Source: Symsagittifera roscoffensis
Lineage: Eukaryota > Xenacoelomorpha > Acoela > Convolutidae
DNA length: 64,000 nucleotides
Assembly (NCBI RefSeq): GCF_963678635.1
Contig: NC_087062.1
Span: 74,263,849 to 74,327,848, forward strand
Direction: 5' to 3'
In this document: positions 1-12,060 of the stretch, one piece after another
Position numbering within the stretch: position 1 is the first letter of the stretch
Layout: each line of letters starts with the position of its first letter
Translations under genes and position numbers: made by a program
The notes under the pieces: generated by a model
Told to the model about the DNA's origin: nothing
Database searches by the model: none
The model's input: only the letters and a program-made list of their open reading frames with translations

Positions 1-1123
1 ATGTATACTTTTTATATGGCCCAGCGGCACAAACAGTTAACAAACAGTTAACTGTGATGCTGTAAGACTAATTGTTGTGATAACGTTTTTAAATAGTTTC
101 AGAGAGGAGACATTAGATCGAAACTACTGACACGACCAACGGAGTTAAAACCAAACTTTTTGCGCCTTAAAATCAATTAATGCTATTCCACTGCGCAATT
201 TTTAAAATCAGATGATATTCTCGTAACATCTTCAAAGCAAACTTGTGTCGCGAGACCAAAAATGTCATCAATAGTTGAACCAAGCCACAGCCTAAATGAC
301 TATAGATTCAACCATTGACAAAGTAATAGAGAAACTTATTACAAAGCTATTGAGAAAATCGAAACATCCTTGCCTGTAATTTTCAAATCTTTAATGAACC
401 AAGTATTTCAGGAGAAAAATTAGAGAGGAATTATAAAAAAGGACCATGGAAACTATTGAGATGGCGAAAAGTAAATGTAATTTGAGAATTGTCTCAGCAT
501 TAAAACTTATTCAAAAGTATGATTAGGCTGTACAATGTGGCACATAGGCTGGACCAATGATTTTTGGAGACTATAACCAAAACGTCGAAAAGTCTTGGAT
601 GTCCCTAAACAAATAGATTCGCTGGTTGAAAAATTGGTTATTCCCGAACGACGTAAAAAAGTACTTCTAAAAACCCTTGAGTCACCTCTTAATTTTATTA
701 ATCTATGCAAAGCATGATTACATGAATAGACTATACTATTATTAACAAAAAAGCAATTACTGGAGGAGGGAGGAAAATAATATTTAAAAAAGTAATTTGA
801 AGCAAACATTGAAAAAAAGTAAATATTTCTCGTTATAATTAGTAAGGAAATTGTTTTAAAAAAACAGTTTTGCACCCCTTTAAGAGCTGACAACATTTCG
901 TTTGTGGAACAATTCGATTTTTTTTTGAAAATGTATCTGCTAAAAATTATCATAGCAAAATATGCGGTGATTTTAATTTTGATATCTATAAAACAAACAG
1001 CCTAACCTCAAATTACGATAAAAAATCAATGGCCTCGATCAAAAGAATGATCAATCAACTAGAATAAGAAATTTGATATTCTTCTGAACCTTAAATTGTG
1101 GAAGCTATTTGCAAAACGAAAGT
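1..1123 (+). repeat. Left flank of Polinton copy 1, shared with copy 2
   Basis: This stretch starts exactly like 14669 onwards and follows it through small insertions and deletions up to the Polinton terminal repeat at 1124. The plus strand holds decayed coding-like pieces, for example a run reading KAIEKIETSLPVIFKS that is preserved in the second copy, but no open frame survives. I do not recognise a family. The same sequence beside both Polinton ends suggests either duplication of a whole locus or that this flank is part of a larger mobile unit. Confidence 0.7.
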
Positions 1124-1380
1124 AGTAGAAGAACGAGGAGAGGTGGGGTGGGATGCCGGCGGTCCCTATGTTTTAAGATAGGTAATATATTTCCATGACC
1201 CTTGGCTAGGTATTAAGTTAGGGAATATATTTCTCAAAAATTAAGATAAGTTATAAATTTTACCACATATTAAGATACGAGGTTTAAGATGGTAAGATGG
1301 TAGGTTTCCAAAGTTTTAGGCGCCCAAATTTTTTGGTGTTCGAATTTGCCGATACATGGGTTTCTTAGGTATCTTCTACG
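1124..1380 (+). repeat. Polinton copy 1 left terminal inverted repeat
   Basis: Begins AGTAGAAGAACGAGG and matches 16641-16897 directly and 30125-30379 in reverse complement, down to the inner edge TTCTTAGGTATCTTCTACG. It contains about four degenerate sub-repeats of roughly 29 bp built on TTAAGATAGG followed by an AATATATTT-like run. Start with AG and a length of a few hundred bp fit Polinton ends. No right-hand partner for this copy lies in the window. Confidence 0.8.
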
Positions 1381-1629
1381 AGTTAGATGTTTTGATAATT
1401 GTTTTAATAGTTTGAAAATATGAGGAAACTTTTTAAAGCTATGCTGAAGCCTAACAAAAACTCAGGTTTTTTTGAAAAAAAAGTATATTTAAAAGATGAA
1501 GTACATAAATCACTGCTTCGTATAATCATTTCACCGCAAGTTTAAAGTTATTTAATCAAAACCGCATTGAATGCAGCTACACTGTCAATTATTTACAAGT
1601 TCAAAGATTTTAGGAGCATCCCGTGATCC

Positions 1630-4600
1630 TGTTTTTTTGGGTAAAAATACCTCAGCACTTTCTTTGTCTGCTCGTTTGTAGCAACCCCATGATTAATGGT
1701 TCTAAGTCCTCTGTTTGTTTAAGTCAAGTTGCTTGCTTTGTCGATTACTTTCCTGTATTTTGCCATAAGTCCATCGCCGGATTCCTCTAGAACTCTTTTA
1801 TTCAACCCTTTTCTTCTAAATTTGATCTTGTTTGATTTGTTGTCATAGGAACAATAAGTCTTGCTACATAAAAAAAGCATCGTACACCCAAACTCTTCTT
1901 TAAACAGTTCAGGTACAACATGTTCATGGAAAAAGTTTGTTTTTGAATCTGCTCTAAAAGAATATCTGCACTCATTTTCTTTCTATTTCCCCATTCGCCC
2001 TTTTTCTCCAGACGTAATGAATCATATAAATTTTCCTCAGCAAGGGCTAAGTACAACAATCCATGTCCACTTCAAATTCCTCAAATTTATAAACATCACA
2101 AAACTTGTCAAATTTATTGTAGTAAAGCTCAAGCAATCTCAGCTTTGCATACTGCAGAACGAAAATTCGACAATAATGGGTTCTATGTGCTCAATTGTTG
2201 ACTCTAGTAGCTCAATCTTGTACAAATGTTTCTAAACAGAGTTCAATCGTTTAAGGAGTGGTTCATTAAATGCTTTGTGCGTTTTCTCATTTGAATACTT
2301 TGTGATTGTATATCTCCATCTATCTAACATCTAGTAACTGTAGAATGAATTACCTAAAAGCTTCATAGCCTCTGTAACAACTCCGGAGAAAGAGTTCTCA
2401 TTTCCTTCCCTTCTAGCATTAACAACTGACTGAACAAACTTGTTGAAGCTTTTTTGAGGGAAATACTCTACAAAGCGGTAAACCTTTATACACTGTAAAC
2501 CAAGTTCCATATAGAAATTGAAGAGAAGGGTAATGATAGAACCAATTTCTAGTTTGACGCTAGACATCAGCATTCGCAGGCAATGCTTAAGAAGATCATT
2601 TTCAATGGCATAACTTTGCCTTGGATTTTTGAAGATTGGAAAAAAAAACTAGCAAAATTTGCTTTCATTTCGTCTGGAACAGCTGAATATAACCATAAAG
2701 GGATCCAACTCTTAATTTTTTCAGTAAAGGTTAAGTAGAGAAGAGTCTTTTGTAGGGGAACTTTGTATCGGATATGATTTTTAATATTTTCGTTCGTTCT
2801 TAAGTTTTGCCAGCACTCATATTCCCACCTCCTTCCGTATCCTTTTTCGCGAATATACTCCCGTCTTAAGTAATCCATCTCGCACATTTTGTTTCCTCGC
2901 TCAATATCCTCATCGCACAATGAGGGACGAGACCTCTGGTAGGGACAGAAGTGGTACAAGCATCCCATAGCTTCAAACACTCTTTTGCAGTGATCGCAAT
3001 CTGAATCTACATTGAAACAGTCAATTTTCTTTTGATTTCCAGGTGCTTTCAATTTTGCATCCTTGTCTTGTTTCTTGGTAAAAAGATATGACCAGATTCT
3101 GAAAATTGCGACATCGATTATTTCCAGCCTTGAATTTTCGCTTATCGGAATCAAATTCCCATCTTGTATACAATCCTGCTGAAATATCTTGACATATTGA
3201 GTAGTGGTAAGCTGGCCAGCTTCAATTCCAACGCTTGACTGGCAGATATTTGATGAATCCCTGATAAAGGTTTTGTCCACAGCAGCTTTCCGCGTAAACA
3301 CAATTAACAGTCCACCTGTCTTATTGTCTCTAATTTTCTCGCACAAATCTGTATCACTTTCGCAAAATGGGTAGACTTTTTCATTGGTTGACTTGTGCAA
3401 ACAAATATTTGCAGATTTGAAAAATTACAACCAAGTTTTAACATATCAATTTCTTTTTGATGATAAAACTGAACTGTTTTTTGCATTGCTTCAAGGGTTG
3501 GAACATTATCTTTGCTGTTGTACCTCTGCAAACAACCTCTGCAAAAAATTTTAAATGTATCCATTTCATTTTTCTGCCATTTCTTCTTTAAATGTTTGTA
3601 ATTATCCCATCGAGATGCTGGTAGTGTCTTGATTTGAAACTTCTTCAGTGCTTGTTGCTCAACAAGTCCGCTTGATCTCAAGTTCTGACAATCTTTAAAG
3701 TTTGTATCAAGAGGGTTGTTGTTTGTCAGTTTACTGAAAAAGGCTTCCTGTGGAGGTAACTTTTAATCTCGAGCTTGTCGGAACTGTCAAACCACTCATA
3801 AGGGAAAAACCCTTTTGTCTCACTTGCTTTAAAGGCTTTAAGAAAGAAGTCTAAAGATAATGCTCCACCCAAAAACTACATGATGTCGAAAAACAGTATG
3901 TCTCCAAACTTGAAAAATTTGAAATCATTAGCCTTTTTCATATCCATATGTTCAGCTACTTTATCATTGACTAAGAAGGGAATCAGGTAGCTCATGACCA
4001 ATTTCAGATCATATCTTCCACTGTTAAACCCACAGTTAATGTGTTAATGTACCTCTCCAGATTTTGTTTCATATCAATCAGCTGATTTTTTTTTGCATTC
4101 TCAACACCTGTTGACATATCCGTTTCCTCTATGTCCTCTATACATTCGTCTTCAAATTCAAAAATTTCGATTGGATAATTTCGACATCTTTCATTCAAAT
4201 CTTGGAAATTTTTCGACATCGCCTCATTTGCTACTTTTTCAACATCTCGAAATTTAGTTCTCAATCCGAGTTTACTTTTCTCTGCCAAAAACTTAAAATT
4301 GATTAGCAAATGGATAATAAATTTTTGCGGATCCTTGCTATAAAGAAAAATTGTTTCATTGATCAGGTTCGACGATTTTGATACAGAAATTGAAACGTGT
4401 TTTCCAATCCCGGTTTTTGTTTGGGTAGCGTTCGGTTCGTCTGTTGGAACACATATCGACTCGAAATCGAAAATGGCTAGGTTGTTGATTAGTGGGTTAT
4501 CTTTCAAACTGGGATATTGAAACCTTCCAACTTTTCAAATAGCGTTTTTCGAAGTGTTTATACATTCATTAGATAAATTTTTCGCATTCAATTTTTACAA

Positions 4601-5115
4601 GTTATAAGATTTCTGTTGAAATTGTCTGACCTGTTGAAAAAGCCATCACAGCTAGGGCATCAAAAACCCTTGAAAAAACTATTTATATGATTTGTATGAA
4701 TGATATGATTGTTAAGTCGTAATAGTTTAACTTTTTTGTTTAACGGTCCAATACTTTGACGAGCCAATTCTTCCAAGTAGTCTCCCTCCTATACATCAAA
4801 ATCGTATTTAAAGATGTTGCATCCAATCCTTTTTCCAACAAGAGGTGTTTTTTCAACGAAAATTCCGCAAAAACTGTTATGATCATGTCCAGACTTCGAT
4901 AAAAATTTGGTTAAGTATCTAGAGGTAAGAGGAGAATCAAAATCTTTGTGACTATTCATGAAAAATGCTAATGCTGGGAAGAGTCACAATTGATCTTTGT
5001 AAAATAGCTTGTCTTTGTTTGAAAAAAAAAACAATTTCCAGGAGGATTTCTTAGTAATGGTTTGGGTAAGACGGAGTCCGGACATCCGATCGGAATATTT
5101 TTGAGAAACGCAACG
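1630..5115 (-). pseudogene. Polinton protein-primed DNA polymerase B, copy 1 (truncated)
   Basis: This is the replicative family-B DNA polymerase of a Maverick/Polinton. Reading from the high-coordinate side, 4507-4004 carries the exonuclease part with AIFDFESICV (Exo I, residue DxE) and SVSKSSNLI. About 4000-3700 has the region ending in GFFPYEWFD. 3681-2567 holds MGCLYHFCPYQRSRP and the KGYG...W.YECWQN block. 2573-2331 has the palm segment ending MKLLGNSFYSY (motif B). 1.7-2.2 kb is the C-terminal end. Frames are broken repeatedly. The N-terminal part is missing because Copia sequence begins at about 5116. Compared with copy 2 (17141-21351) it is collinear. It is a dead gene. Confidence 0.85.
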
Positions 5116-6187
5116 AAGATCAATTCCAGTTCAATTAGAAAAAATTACCAATACCCCGCCTTTCAAATTAGGTGGTTACTAGTAGAATGTCTCGGAAAAA
5201 TGCAGTTTTGCACTTTCCCAAATTTTTCGTCAATGCGTCTGCAGGCATGTTTGCTGTTGGTAAAAAGGTAAATGTCACCTTCTTCTGTTCAATTAACTCT
5301 CGAAAGAAGTGTAGTTTTATGGCAAAATGCTTCGTCTTGCCGTGGTTCATTGACTGTTTACTAAGGGCAATACAAGCTTGGTTATCAACGAAAACTTCTA
5401 AAAGCCTATTACAAATTATGCCTAAGTCGCTAAGTATGCCCTGTAAATGAACTCCTTCCTTTACTGTTTCGACCACAGCCTTGTGTTCTGCTTCGGCTGT
5501 TGAAGTTGATACACAACGCTGAAGTCTGCTAGACGAACTCATTACACCTGAGTTGTCACTGAGTTTAAAACAATATCCTGAGGTACTTCTCCTATTGTCT
5601 ATATTTCCAGCCCAGTCCGCATCCGAATAGCTAACAAGATTCAAGGCCTTATCCCTCCTGTATACTAAAGGTAAATTTTTTGTTCCTAGCAGATATCTAA
5701 GACAATTTTTTCCCGCTTTCCAATCTTTTCACCTGGGTTTTCCACAAAAGAACTTAGAAGATTTGCTGCAAAGCAAATGTCGGGTCTACTTGTAAAAGCT
5801 AGGTAATTTAGACAACCAACAAATCCTCGATAGTCACATTTTTTCATATTTTCTTGTTCTATGCTACCGTCTAAAGGACAATCATCTTTTGTCAGTTTTT
5901 CGTTTTCATCAATAGGGGTCGTTATCGGCTTTGCTTCGGTCATCCTAAATCTTGATATCAATTTTTAAACATATTTCTCCTGGCTTATCCTAATTTCGTT
6001 TCCTGAGTAATCAATTTTTATTCCTAAGAACCACTTAAGATTACTTATCTCGCGTTTCTCAAATTTTTCAGAGATATTGTTTTCAAACCAGCTACAGAAA
6101 TTTTTGTCTGCTCCACAAACCACTATATCATCGACCCACAAGCAAATTAAACCTTCTATCTCTCCCTCAATCCTCCTAACAAACAAA
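5116..6187 (-). pseudogene. Copia RT C-half and RNase H (duplicated fragment)
   Basis: On the minus strand 6186-5965 encodes the reverse transcriptase catalytic strand with LWVDDIVV, the Copia form of YVDD. 5961-5686 is the thumb/connection with RGFVGCLNYLA and SRPDICFAAN. 5644-5168 is RNase H with YSDADWAGN and STAEAEHKA. After the RNase H stop lie a purine tract (aaaggcgggg on the minus strand) and about 35 bp that may be the start of a 3' LTR, before polymerase sequence begins at 5115. The upstream half of pol is missing in this unit because the duplication starts here. Stops separate the segments. Confidence 0.88.
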
Positions 6188-7685
6188 CTGGTAGTGTCTT
6201 GATTTGAAACTTCTTCAGTGCTTGTTGCTCAACAAGTCCGCTTGATCTCAAGTTCTGACAATCTTTAAAGTTTGTATCAAGAGGGTTGTTGTTTGTCAGT
6301 TTACTGAAAAAGGCTTCCTGTGGAGGTAACTTTTAATCTCGAGCTTGTCGGAACTGTCAAACCACTCATTAGGGAAAAACCCTTTTGTCTCACTTGCTTT
6401 AAAGGCTTTAAGAAAGAAGTCTAAAGATAATGCTCCACCCAAAAACTACATGATGTCGAAAAACAGTATGTCTCCAAACTTGAAAAATTTGAAATCATTA
6501 GCCTTTTTCATATCCATATGTTCAGCTACTTTATCATTGACTAAGAAGGGAATCAGGTAGCTCATGACCAATTTCAGATCATATCTTCCACTGTTAAACC
6601 CACAGTTAATGTGTTAATGTACCTCTCCAGATTTTGTTTCATATCAATCAGCTGATTTTTTTTTGCATTCTCAACACCTGTTGACATATCCGTTTCCTCT
6701 ATGTCCTCTATACATTCGTCTTCAAATTCAAAAATTTCGATTGGATAATTTCGACATCTTTCATTCAAATCTTGGAAATTTTTCGACATCGCCTCATTTG
6801 CTACTTTTTCAACATCTCGAAATTTAGTTCTCAATCCGAGTTTACTTTTCTCTGCCAAAAACTTAAAATTGATTAGCAAATGGATAATAAATTTTTGCGG
6901 ATCCTTGCTATAAAGAAAAATTGTTTCATTGATCAGGTTCGACGATTTTGATACAGAAATTGAAACGTGTTTTCCAATCCCGGTTTTTGTTTGGGTAGCG
7001 TTCGGTTCGTCTGTTGGAACACATATCGACTCGAAATCGAAAATGGCTAGGTTGTTGATTAGTGGGTTATCTTTCAAACTGGGATATTGAAACCTTCCAA
7101 CTTTTCAAATAGCGTTTTTCGAAGTGTTTATACATTCATTAGATAAATTTTTCGCATTCAATTTTTACAAGTTATAAGATTTCTGTTGAAATTGTCTGAC
7201 CTGTTGAAAAAGCCATCACAGCTAGGGCATCAAAAACCCTTGAAAAAACTATTTATATGATTTGTATGAATGATATGATTGTTAAGTCGCAATAGTTTAA
7301 CTTTTTTGTTTAACGGTCCAATACTTTGACGAGCCAATTCTTCCAAGTAGTCTCCCTCCTATACATCAAAATCGTATTTAAAGATGTTGCATCCAATCCT
7401 TTTTCCAACAAGAGGTGTTTTTTCAACGAAAATTCCGCAAAAACTGTTATGATCATGTCCAGACTTCGATAAAAATTTGGTTAAGTATCTAGAGGTAAGA
7501 GGAGAATCAAAATCTTTGTGACTATTCATGAAAAATGCTAATGCTGGGAAGAGTCACAATTGATCTTTGTAAAATAGCTTGTCTTTGTTTGAAAAAAAAA
7601 ACAATTTCCAGGAGGATTTCTTAGTAATGGTTTGGGTAAGACGGAGTCCGGACATCCGATCGGAATATTTTTGAGAAACGCAACG
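6188..7685 (-). pseudogene. Polinton polymerase exonuclease fragment (duplicated)
   Basis: Second copy of 3618-5115. The open piece 7077-6574 again carries AIFDFESICV and SVSKSSNLI from the 3'-5' exonuclease domain. The fragment is an exact passenger of the 2570-bp tandem duplication and has no start or catalytic palm of its own. Confidence 0.88.
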
Positions 7686-7737
7686 AAGATCAATTCCAGT
7701 TCAATTAGAAAAAATTACCAATACCCCGCCTTTCAAA

Positions 7738-9035
7738 TTAGGTGGTTACTAGTAGAATGTCTCGGAAAAATGCAGTTTTGCACTTTCCCAAATTTTTCGT
7801 CAATGCGTCTGCAGGCATGTTTGCTGTTGGTAAAAAGGTAAATGTCACCTTCTTCTGTTCAATTAACTCTCGAAAGAAGTGTAGTTTTATGGCAAAATGC
7901 TTCGTCTTGCCGTGGTTCATTGACTGTTTACTAAGGGCAATACAAGCTTGGTTATCAACGAAAACTTCTAAAAGCCTATTACAAATTATGCCTAAGTCGC
8001 TAAGTATGCCCTGTAAATGAACTCCTTCCTTTACTGTTTCGACCACAGCCTTGTGTTCTGCTTCGGCTGTTGAAGTTGATACACAACGCTGAAGTCTGCT
8101 AGACGAACTCATTACACCTGAGTTGTCACTGAGTTTAAAACAATATCCTGAGGTACTTCTCCTATTGTCTATATTTCCAGCCCAGTCCGCATCCGAATAG
8201 CTAACAAGATTCAAGGCCTTATCCCTCCTGTATACTAAAGGTAAATTTTTTGTTCCTAGCAGATATCTAAGACAATTTTTTCCCGCTTTCCAATCTTTTC
8301 ACCTGGGTTTTCCACAAAAGAACTTAGAAGATTTGCTGCAAAGCAAATGTCGGGTCTACTTGTAAAAGCTAGGTAATTTAGACAACCAACAAATCCTCGA
8401 TAGTCACATTTTTTCATATTTTCTTGTTCTATGCTACCGTCTAAAGGACAATCATCTTTTGTCAGTTTTTCGTTTTCATCAATAGGGGTCGTTATCGGCT
8501 TTGCTTCGGTCATCCTAAATCTTGATATCAATTTTTAAACATATTTCTCCTGGCTTATCCTAATTTCGTTTCCTGAGTAATCAATTTTTATTCCTAAGAA
8601 CCACTTAAGATTACTTATCTCGCGTTTCTCAAATTTTTCAGAGATATTGTTTTCAAACCAGCTACAGAAATTTTTGTCTGCTCCACAAACCACTATATCA
8701 TCGACCCACAAGCAAATTAAACCTTCTATCTCTCCCTCAATCCTCCTAACAAACAAGCACTCACCAAAAACTGATTTTTCAAAACCTAATTCTTCAAGAT
8801 AGCTTTTTAGAGTTCAATGCCAGTTTCTACCGGACTGCTTCAGTCGATAAAGACTTTTCTTCAGAAGACAAACTAAAGGTTTTCCTTCTTCATTCAACTT
8901 CTCGAACCCTTCAGGTTGCTTCATTAGAATTTCTTCATCTAGTTTGGCATTCAAGTATGCAGTTTTAATGTCTAACTGTCTCAACTGATACCTATTTTGA
9001 ACTGCTAAGCTCAGGACTAATCTTATGGTCGACAT
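7738..9035 (-). pseudogene. Copia reverse transcriptase and RNase H
   Basis: 9035-8814 holds the RT fingers with LDIKTAYLNAKLDEEI and KSLYRLKQSGRNWH. 8756-8535 has the catalytic LWVDDIVV. 8531-8256 has the connection with SRPDICFAAN. 8214-7738 is RNase H with YSDADWAGN, the catalytic D and E of STAEAEH, and the terminal PADALTK. A frame break near 8810-8757 separates the two RT pieces. The right part is duplicated at 5168-6186. Confidence 0.87.
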
Positions 9036-9141
9036 ATTGGCTGTAGGCGAATACGTTTCGTGAAAATCCCTTCCCTCAATTTGGCTAAAACCTTTAGCAA
9101 CAAACCTAACCTTAAACCTGGAAATTACCTTAAACCTAACC

Positions 9142-10653
9142 TTAAACCTGGAAACCTGGATTTTTCATTGCTTCTTGCCAGTCAGGGTCTGCTAAAGATT
9201 CCTTAGCACTTTTCGGTATATTTTCGAGAACTTCTTCAAAAAATACTACATCACTTACTCTTTCCCCTTCGTCACTTTCTATTTTTTTCTCAAAGTAGAA
9301 CTTAGATTCGTCAAAACTAACGTTTCTAGACTTTTGCACTTTGAGTTTTCCTTCACTCTCAATTCCTATCAGAAAAGCTTTACTATTTTCCGATGTCCCC
9401 AGAAAAATTCCCCTTCTAGAGTTTTTGTCTAGTTTTTTGCGAAACTGTTTTTCCACAAAACTATACGCTACAGACCCAAAAGTTTTCACAAAATTAAGGT
9501 TGGGTTTTTCTCCATACATTGACTCGTAGGGTGTTTTGCCTATAGCAGTATGAAAACACATATTTTTGAGATTAGTAGCCATATTATGAGCATACGGCCA
9601 ATAAGTTTTCGATAAATTCGCATCAAAAACATGCAAGGAGCCATTGGAGTAATTGTTCCCCACACCCTTTCTCTGTTTCTGTTCTCTTCAGGGGTATAAG
9701 GAGCAGATGTTTCCAGTCTTATTTTTTGTTTCCTACAAACTCGCCTAAAATCCTGATCAATGTACTCTCCTGCGCCGTCTGAAACTACAGTCTGAGGGAC
9801 TCCTATGTCTGCTATGAACCTTTCCAACTTTTCTGTTGCCTCATCTCTCGTCTTCATGAAAAAAATTTTCAGATATCTAAAAAAAACTGTCCACAAAACC
9901 TATAGCATATCAATGTCCATCCTTTGCTATCGGGTCGATAGGACCTAAAATATTTGTGTGAACAATATCTAGTATCCTGGTTGCCCTGTTATAAGAAATC
10001 TTTCGGGAATGGCTTCTTTTTTGCTTTATTCAACTCACAAGTTTCACAATTCTCAATTTCAAAATCACTAATCTTCATGCCTTCAACATGTTGCTCCAAA
10101 TGACTTAAATCTTTGTAGTTATTATGACCTATCCTGCAATGCCACTGCTTCAATGTGCTTACTACATAACACTCGTCTTTTCCTAAAAAAGTGTCCCATA
10201 AAAAGAGACCATTTTCCTCTCTTAATGGGTAAATTGATCCATTTCCCTGGCGAACAAACGAGCTCGCACCAAAAACAACTTCTGCTCCTGCTATCTTCAT
10301 TTTTGATACACTACACAAATTTTTTAAGAGTTTTAAGGAACGTACAAAGTATCCTTCAGCTCAAGCATCTTAAACCCGCCTTTCTCATCTTTCACTCTGA
10401 ATCTAATTTAACCTTTCCTTAAAATTTTTGATTCAGAGAAAATTGCATTGCTAACCGATCCTTTGAAGCTCTCATCTAAATTAACAAACATGTCTCGATC
10501 CTTAATCATATTACTGGTAGCTCCAGAGTCTACATCTAAGTCCTCGCCCGGAGACACTCCACTCAGGAAACTAAACTCATAGCACTGAATTTTTTGAGCT
10601 CTATCTTCATTATCTCGTCTGCTGCTTAACTTTTCTCTGCACTGTTTCGACAC
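9142..10653 (-). pseudogene. Copia protease and integrase
   Basis: 10653-10408 carries the aspartic protease active site as LDVDSGATSNM. 10318-9989 has the zinc-binding pre-integrase domain with HCRIGHNNYKDLSHL and CETCELNKAKK (HHCC). 9896-9540 has the integrase core with VVSDGAGEYID and TPEENRNRERVWGT, where the D and E of the DDE triad are visible. 9663-9142 continues with TPYESMYGEKPNL and GYA-like FGSVAY, typical of the Copia integrase C-terminal half. The pieces lie in different frames, so the polyprotein is broken at several places. Confidence 0.85.
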
Positions 10654-11280
10654 ATGTCCTCTTTTATGACACTTGAAACAAACTCTGTTCTCGCTATTAA
10701 AAGCATGATCTTTTCGATTACTTGTCTCTTGCTATCAAAATTCACTAAATCTCTTTTCAACTCAACTAAACTTTTCTCATCTCTACTAAACTTAGCTATA
10801 GGAGAAAAAGTTTCAAATTGTTTTGGAAGTCCTTTCAAAATAATTGAAATTAACATTTTTTCACTCACTCCTTCGTTCACTTGTTCTAAGTTATACTGAA
10901 TCTCCTCTGCTCTAGTCAAATAATCTATCACTGTTTCCTTGCTATTCTCTTTCAAAGTTGTAAGGTCGAAGATTAATTTTTGCAGCCTGGGTCTTTCAAC
11001 ACTCTTAAACCTTTTCCGTAAAACATCCCAAGCTTTGCTACCATTGCCTTTATAAGGTCTTAAAAACAAAACTGATTTCTTATTTTCCTTTATCTATCGC
11101 AGCTTGTTTTTGATCACTGCTTACATTCGGTCTTACACTTGGCATAAAATTTCTATAATCAACGGTCTTATCTAAAATCTTGTTTAACTTCAAGTGAAAA
11201 ATTCGTGCCTCGAGTTGCTCTTCAAAGTAGGAAAAATCTTCTTCTTTTCCCGAAAAAACTATCTTTTCAGTTTTTGACAT
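10626..11280 (-). pseudogene. Copia Gag
   Basis: Likely start is MSKTEKIVFSGKEED at 11280, which has the Copia Gag opening (F.G.....F...LEA.....L). The open frame that begins further upstream at 11427 looks like leader. The frame shifts near 11075, and the second piece (11069-10626) carries the core with AWDVLRKRF and LQKLIFDLTTLKE. Near 10700-10655 an alternative frame encodes a zinc knuckle CFKCHKRGHVSKQC (CX2CX4HX4C), so another shift lies before it. Gag would form the particle and bind RNA; this copy cannot make an intact product. Confidence 0.8.
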
Positions 11281-11427
11281 GTCTTTCCTAATGCAAGTTC
11301 TTATTTTCGACTTAATTCTCACACAAAAGTTAAGCTCCAATCCAAAACTCAAAAAATTAAGTATTGCCCTAGGTAGTTCAATGACTCCGTTTTCTCTTAC
11401 ATCAAAATCATATTCTATAAATATCAA

Positions 11428-11844
11428 TATCGCCCGCTTATATAACTATGCAAGTAAATTTGATTACCTAAATCTGATTTGGAACCTAACGGAGTGCGAA
11501 CTGAATAACACATCAGCAAATTAGCAAAGCTAAGGTCCCTCCTCAGATTTCATACTAGGTAATATATATATTAGCAGTATAGAAGTTCGTCTTTTTATTC
11601 TGGGGTATCAGTTTCTTTTTCTTTCAATTGCAATGTATTCTTTGGATTGATTTTGTGTCGGATTCGAGCAACCGAGTACGAACGAAATTATCCTTCCGCA
11701 AAAATTGAGTATAAATTAGCAACTTTTACAAATAAAACACAGTTTATCAGTTTGGTTCAGTTTTCTTTCACTATCTTCTTCTTCCACTGCTGTGCTCACT
11801 CAATGCCCCTTCGTGTAGTTTTTGACCGTCTTCTCTTCTTCTCT
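11428..11844. other. Copia leader/flank, no gene
   Basis: Non-coding AT-rich DNA upstream (on the minus strand) of Copia Gag. It should contain the primer-binding site and 5' LTR if they survive, but I could not identify either. Nothing else is supported here. Confidence 0.4.
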
Positions 11845-12060
11845 GTTGTGTTTACCTGCTTCTATCGTCAGAGTTGTCTATCTCTAGAAGTTGTGTTGCC
11901 CTGCTTATGTCGTCAAAGTTGCCTGTCTTTACTAGTTGTGTTGCCCTGCTTCTATCTTTGCACTTCTCTGTCTGATCAATCGTCTTTCTCCAAGTTGTTT
12001 TGGCCTGCTTCTATTCTCGCAGTTCTCTAACTGATCAGTTGTATATTTCAAGTTGTGAAT
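11845..12060 (+). repeat. Tandem repeat, 45-bp period
   Basis: Units start with GTTGTGTTGCCCTGCTTCTA at about 11845, 11890, 11935, 11994 and 12038 (spacings 45, 45, 59, 44). It lies 560-780 bp upstream of the Copia Gag start on the minus strand. It may be an enhancer-like array in the lost 5' LTR, or an unrelated minisatellite. Confidence 0.75.

Larger units (their letters stand above)
3618..8757. repeat. Tandem duplication of a 2570-bp polymerase/Copia junction
   Basis: 3618-6187 and 6188-8757 are near-identical direct copies. All open frames recur at an offset of 2570, and I noticed only two clear base differences: near 3820/6390 (aag or tag) and near 4719/7289 (cgt or cgc). Each unit contains the exonuclease part of the Polinton polymerase followed by the 3' half of Copia pol. 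The inner junction at 6187/6188 fuses Copia reverse transcriptase to polymerase sequence. The high identity means a recent event, or an assembly duplication of one locus. Confidence 0.9.
7686..11427 (-). mobile_element. Copia (Ty1/Copia) LTR retrotransposon, degenerate
   Basis: The minus strand shows the Copia domain order Gag, zinc knuckle, protease, integrase, reverse transcriptase, RNase H; integrase ahead of RT is diagnostic of Copia against Gypsy. The body is inserted into, and replaces the N-terminal part of, the Polinton polymerase. The 3' end lies at about 7686, with only about 35 bp of possible LTR after the polypurine tract. I could not find a matching 5' LTR, so the element is probably truncated or rearranged on that side. 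Frames are broken in every domain, including a 30-bp direct duplication at about 9102-9160 at the start of RT. Confidence 0.85.

Noticed and set aside
507-953. 148-codon minus-strand frame and its counterpart at 16042-16275
   Set aside because: Both are antisense to a better coding remnant on the plus strand and contain poly-T-derived Phe/Lys runs.
2331-3400. Treating the polymerase pieces as separate host genes
   Set aside because: They line up in order with copy 2 as one Polinton polymerase interrupted by frameshifts.
5172-5450. Plus-strand frames inside the Copia RNase H (also 7742-8020)
   Set aside because: Shadows of the minus-strand RNase H frame, which has clear catalytic motifs.
9120-9160. 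Telomere-like or regulatory repeat AAACCTAACCTTAAACCTGG
   Set aside because: Only a 30-bp direct duplication within decayed Copia RT.
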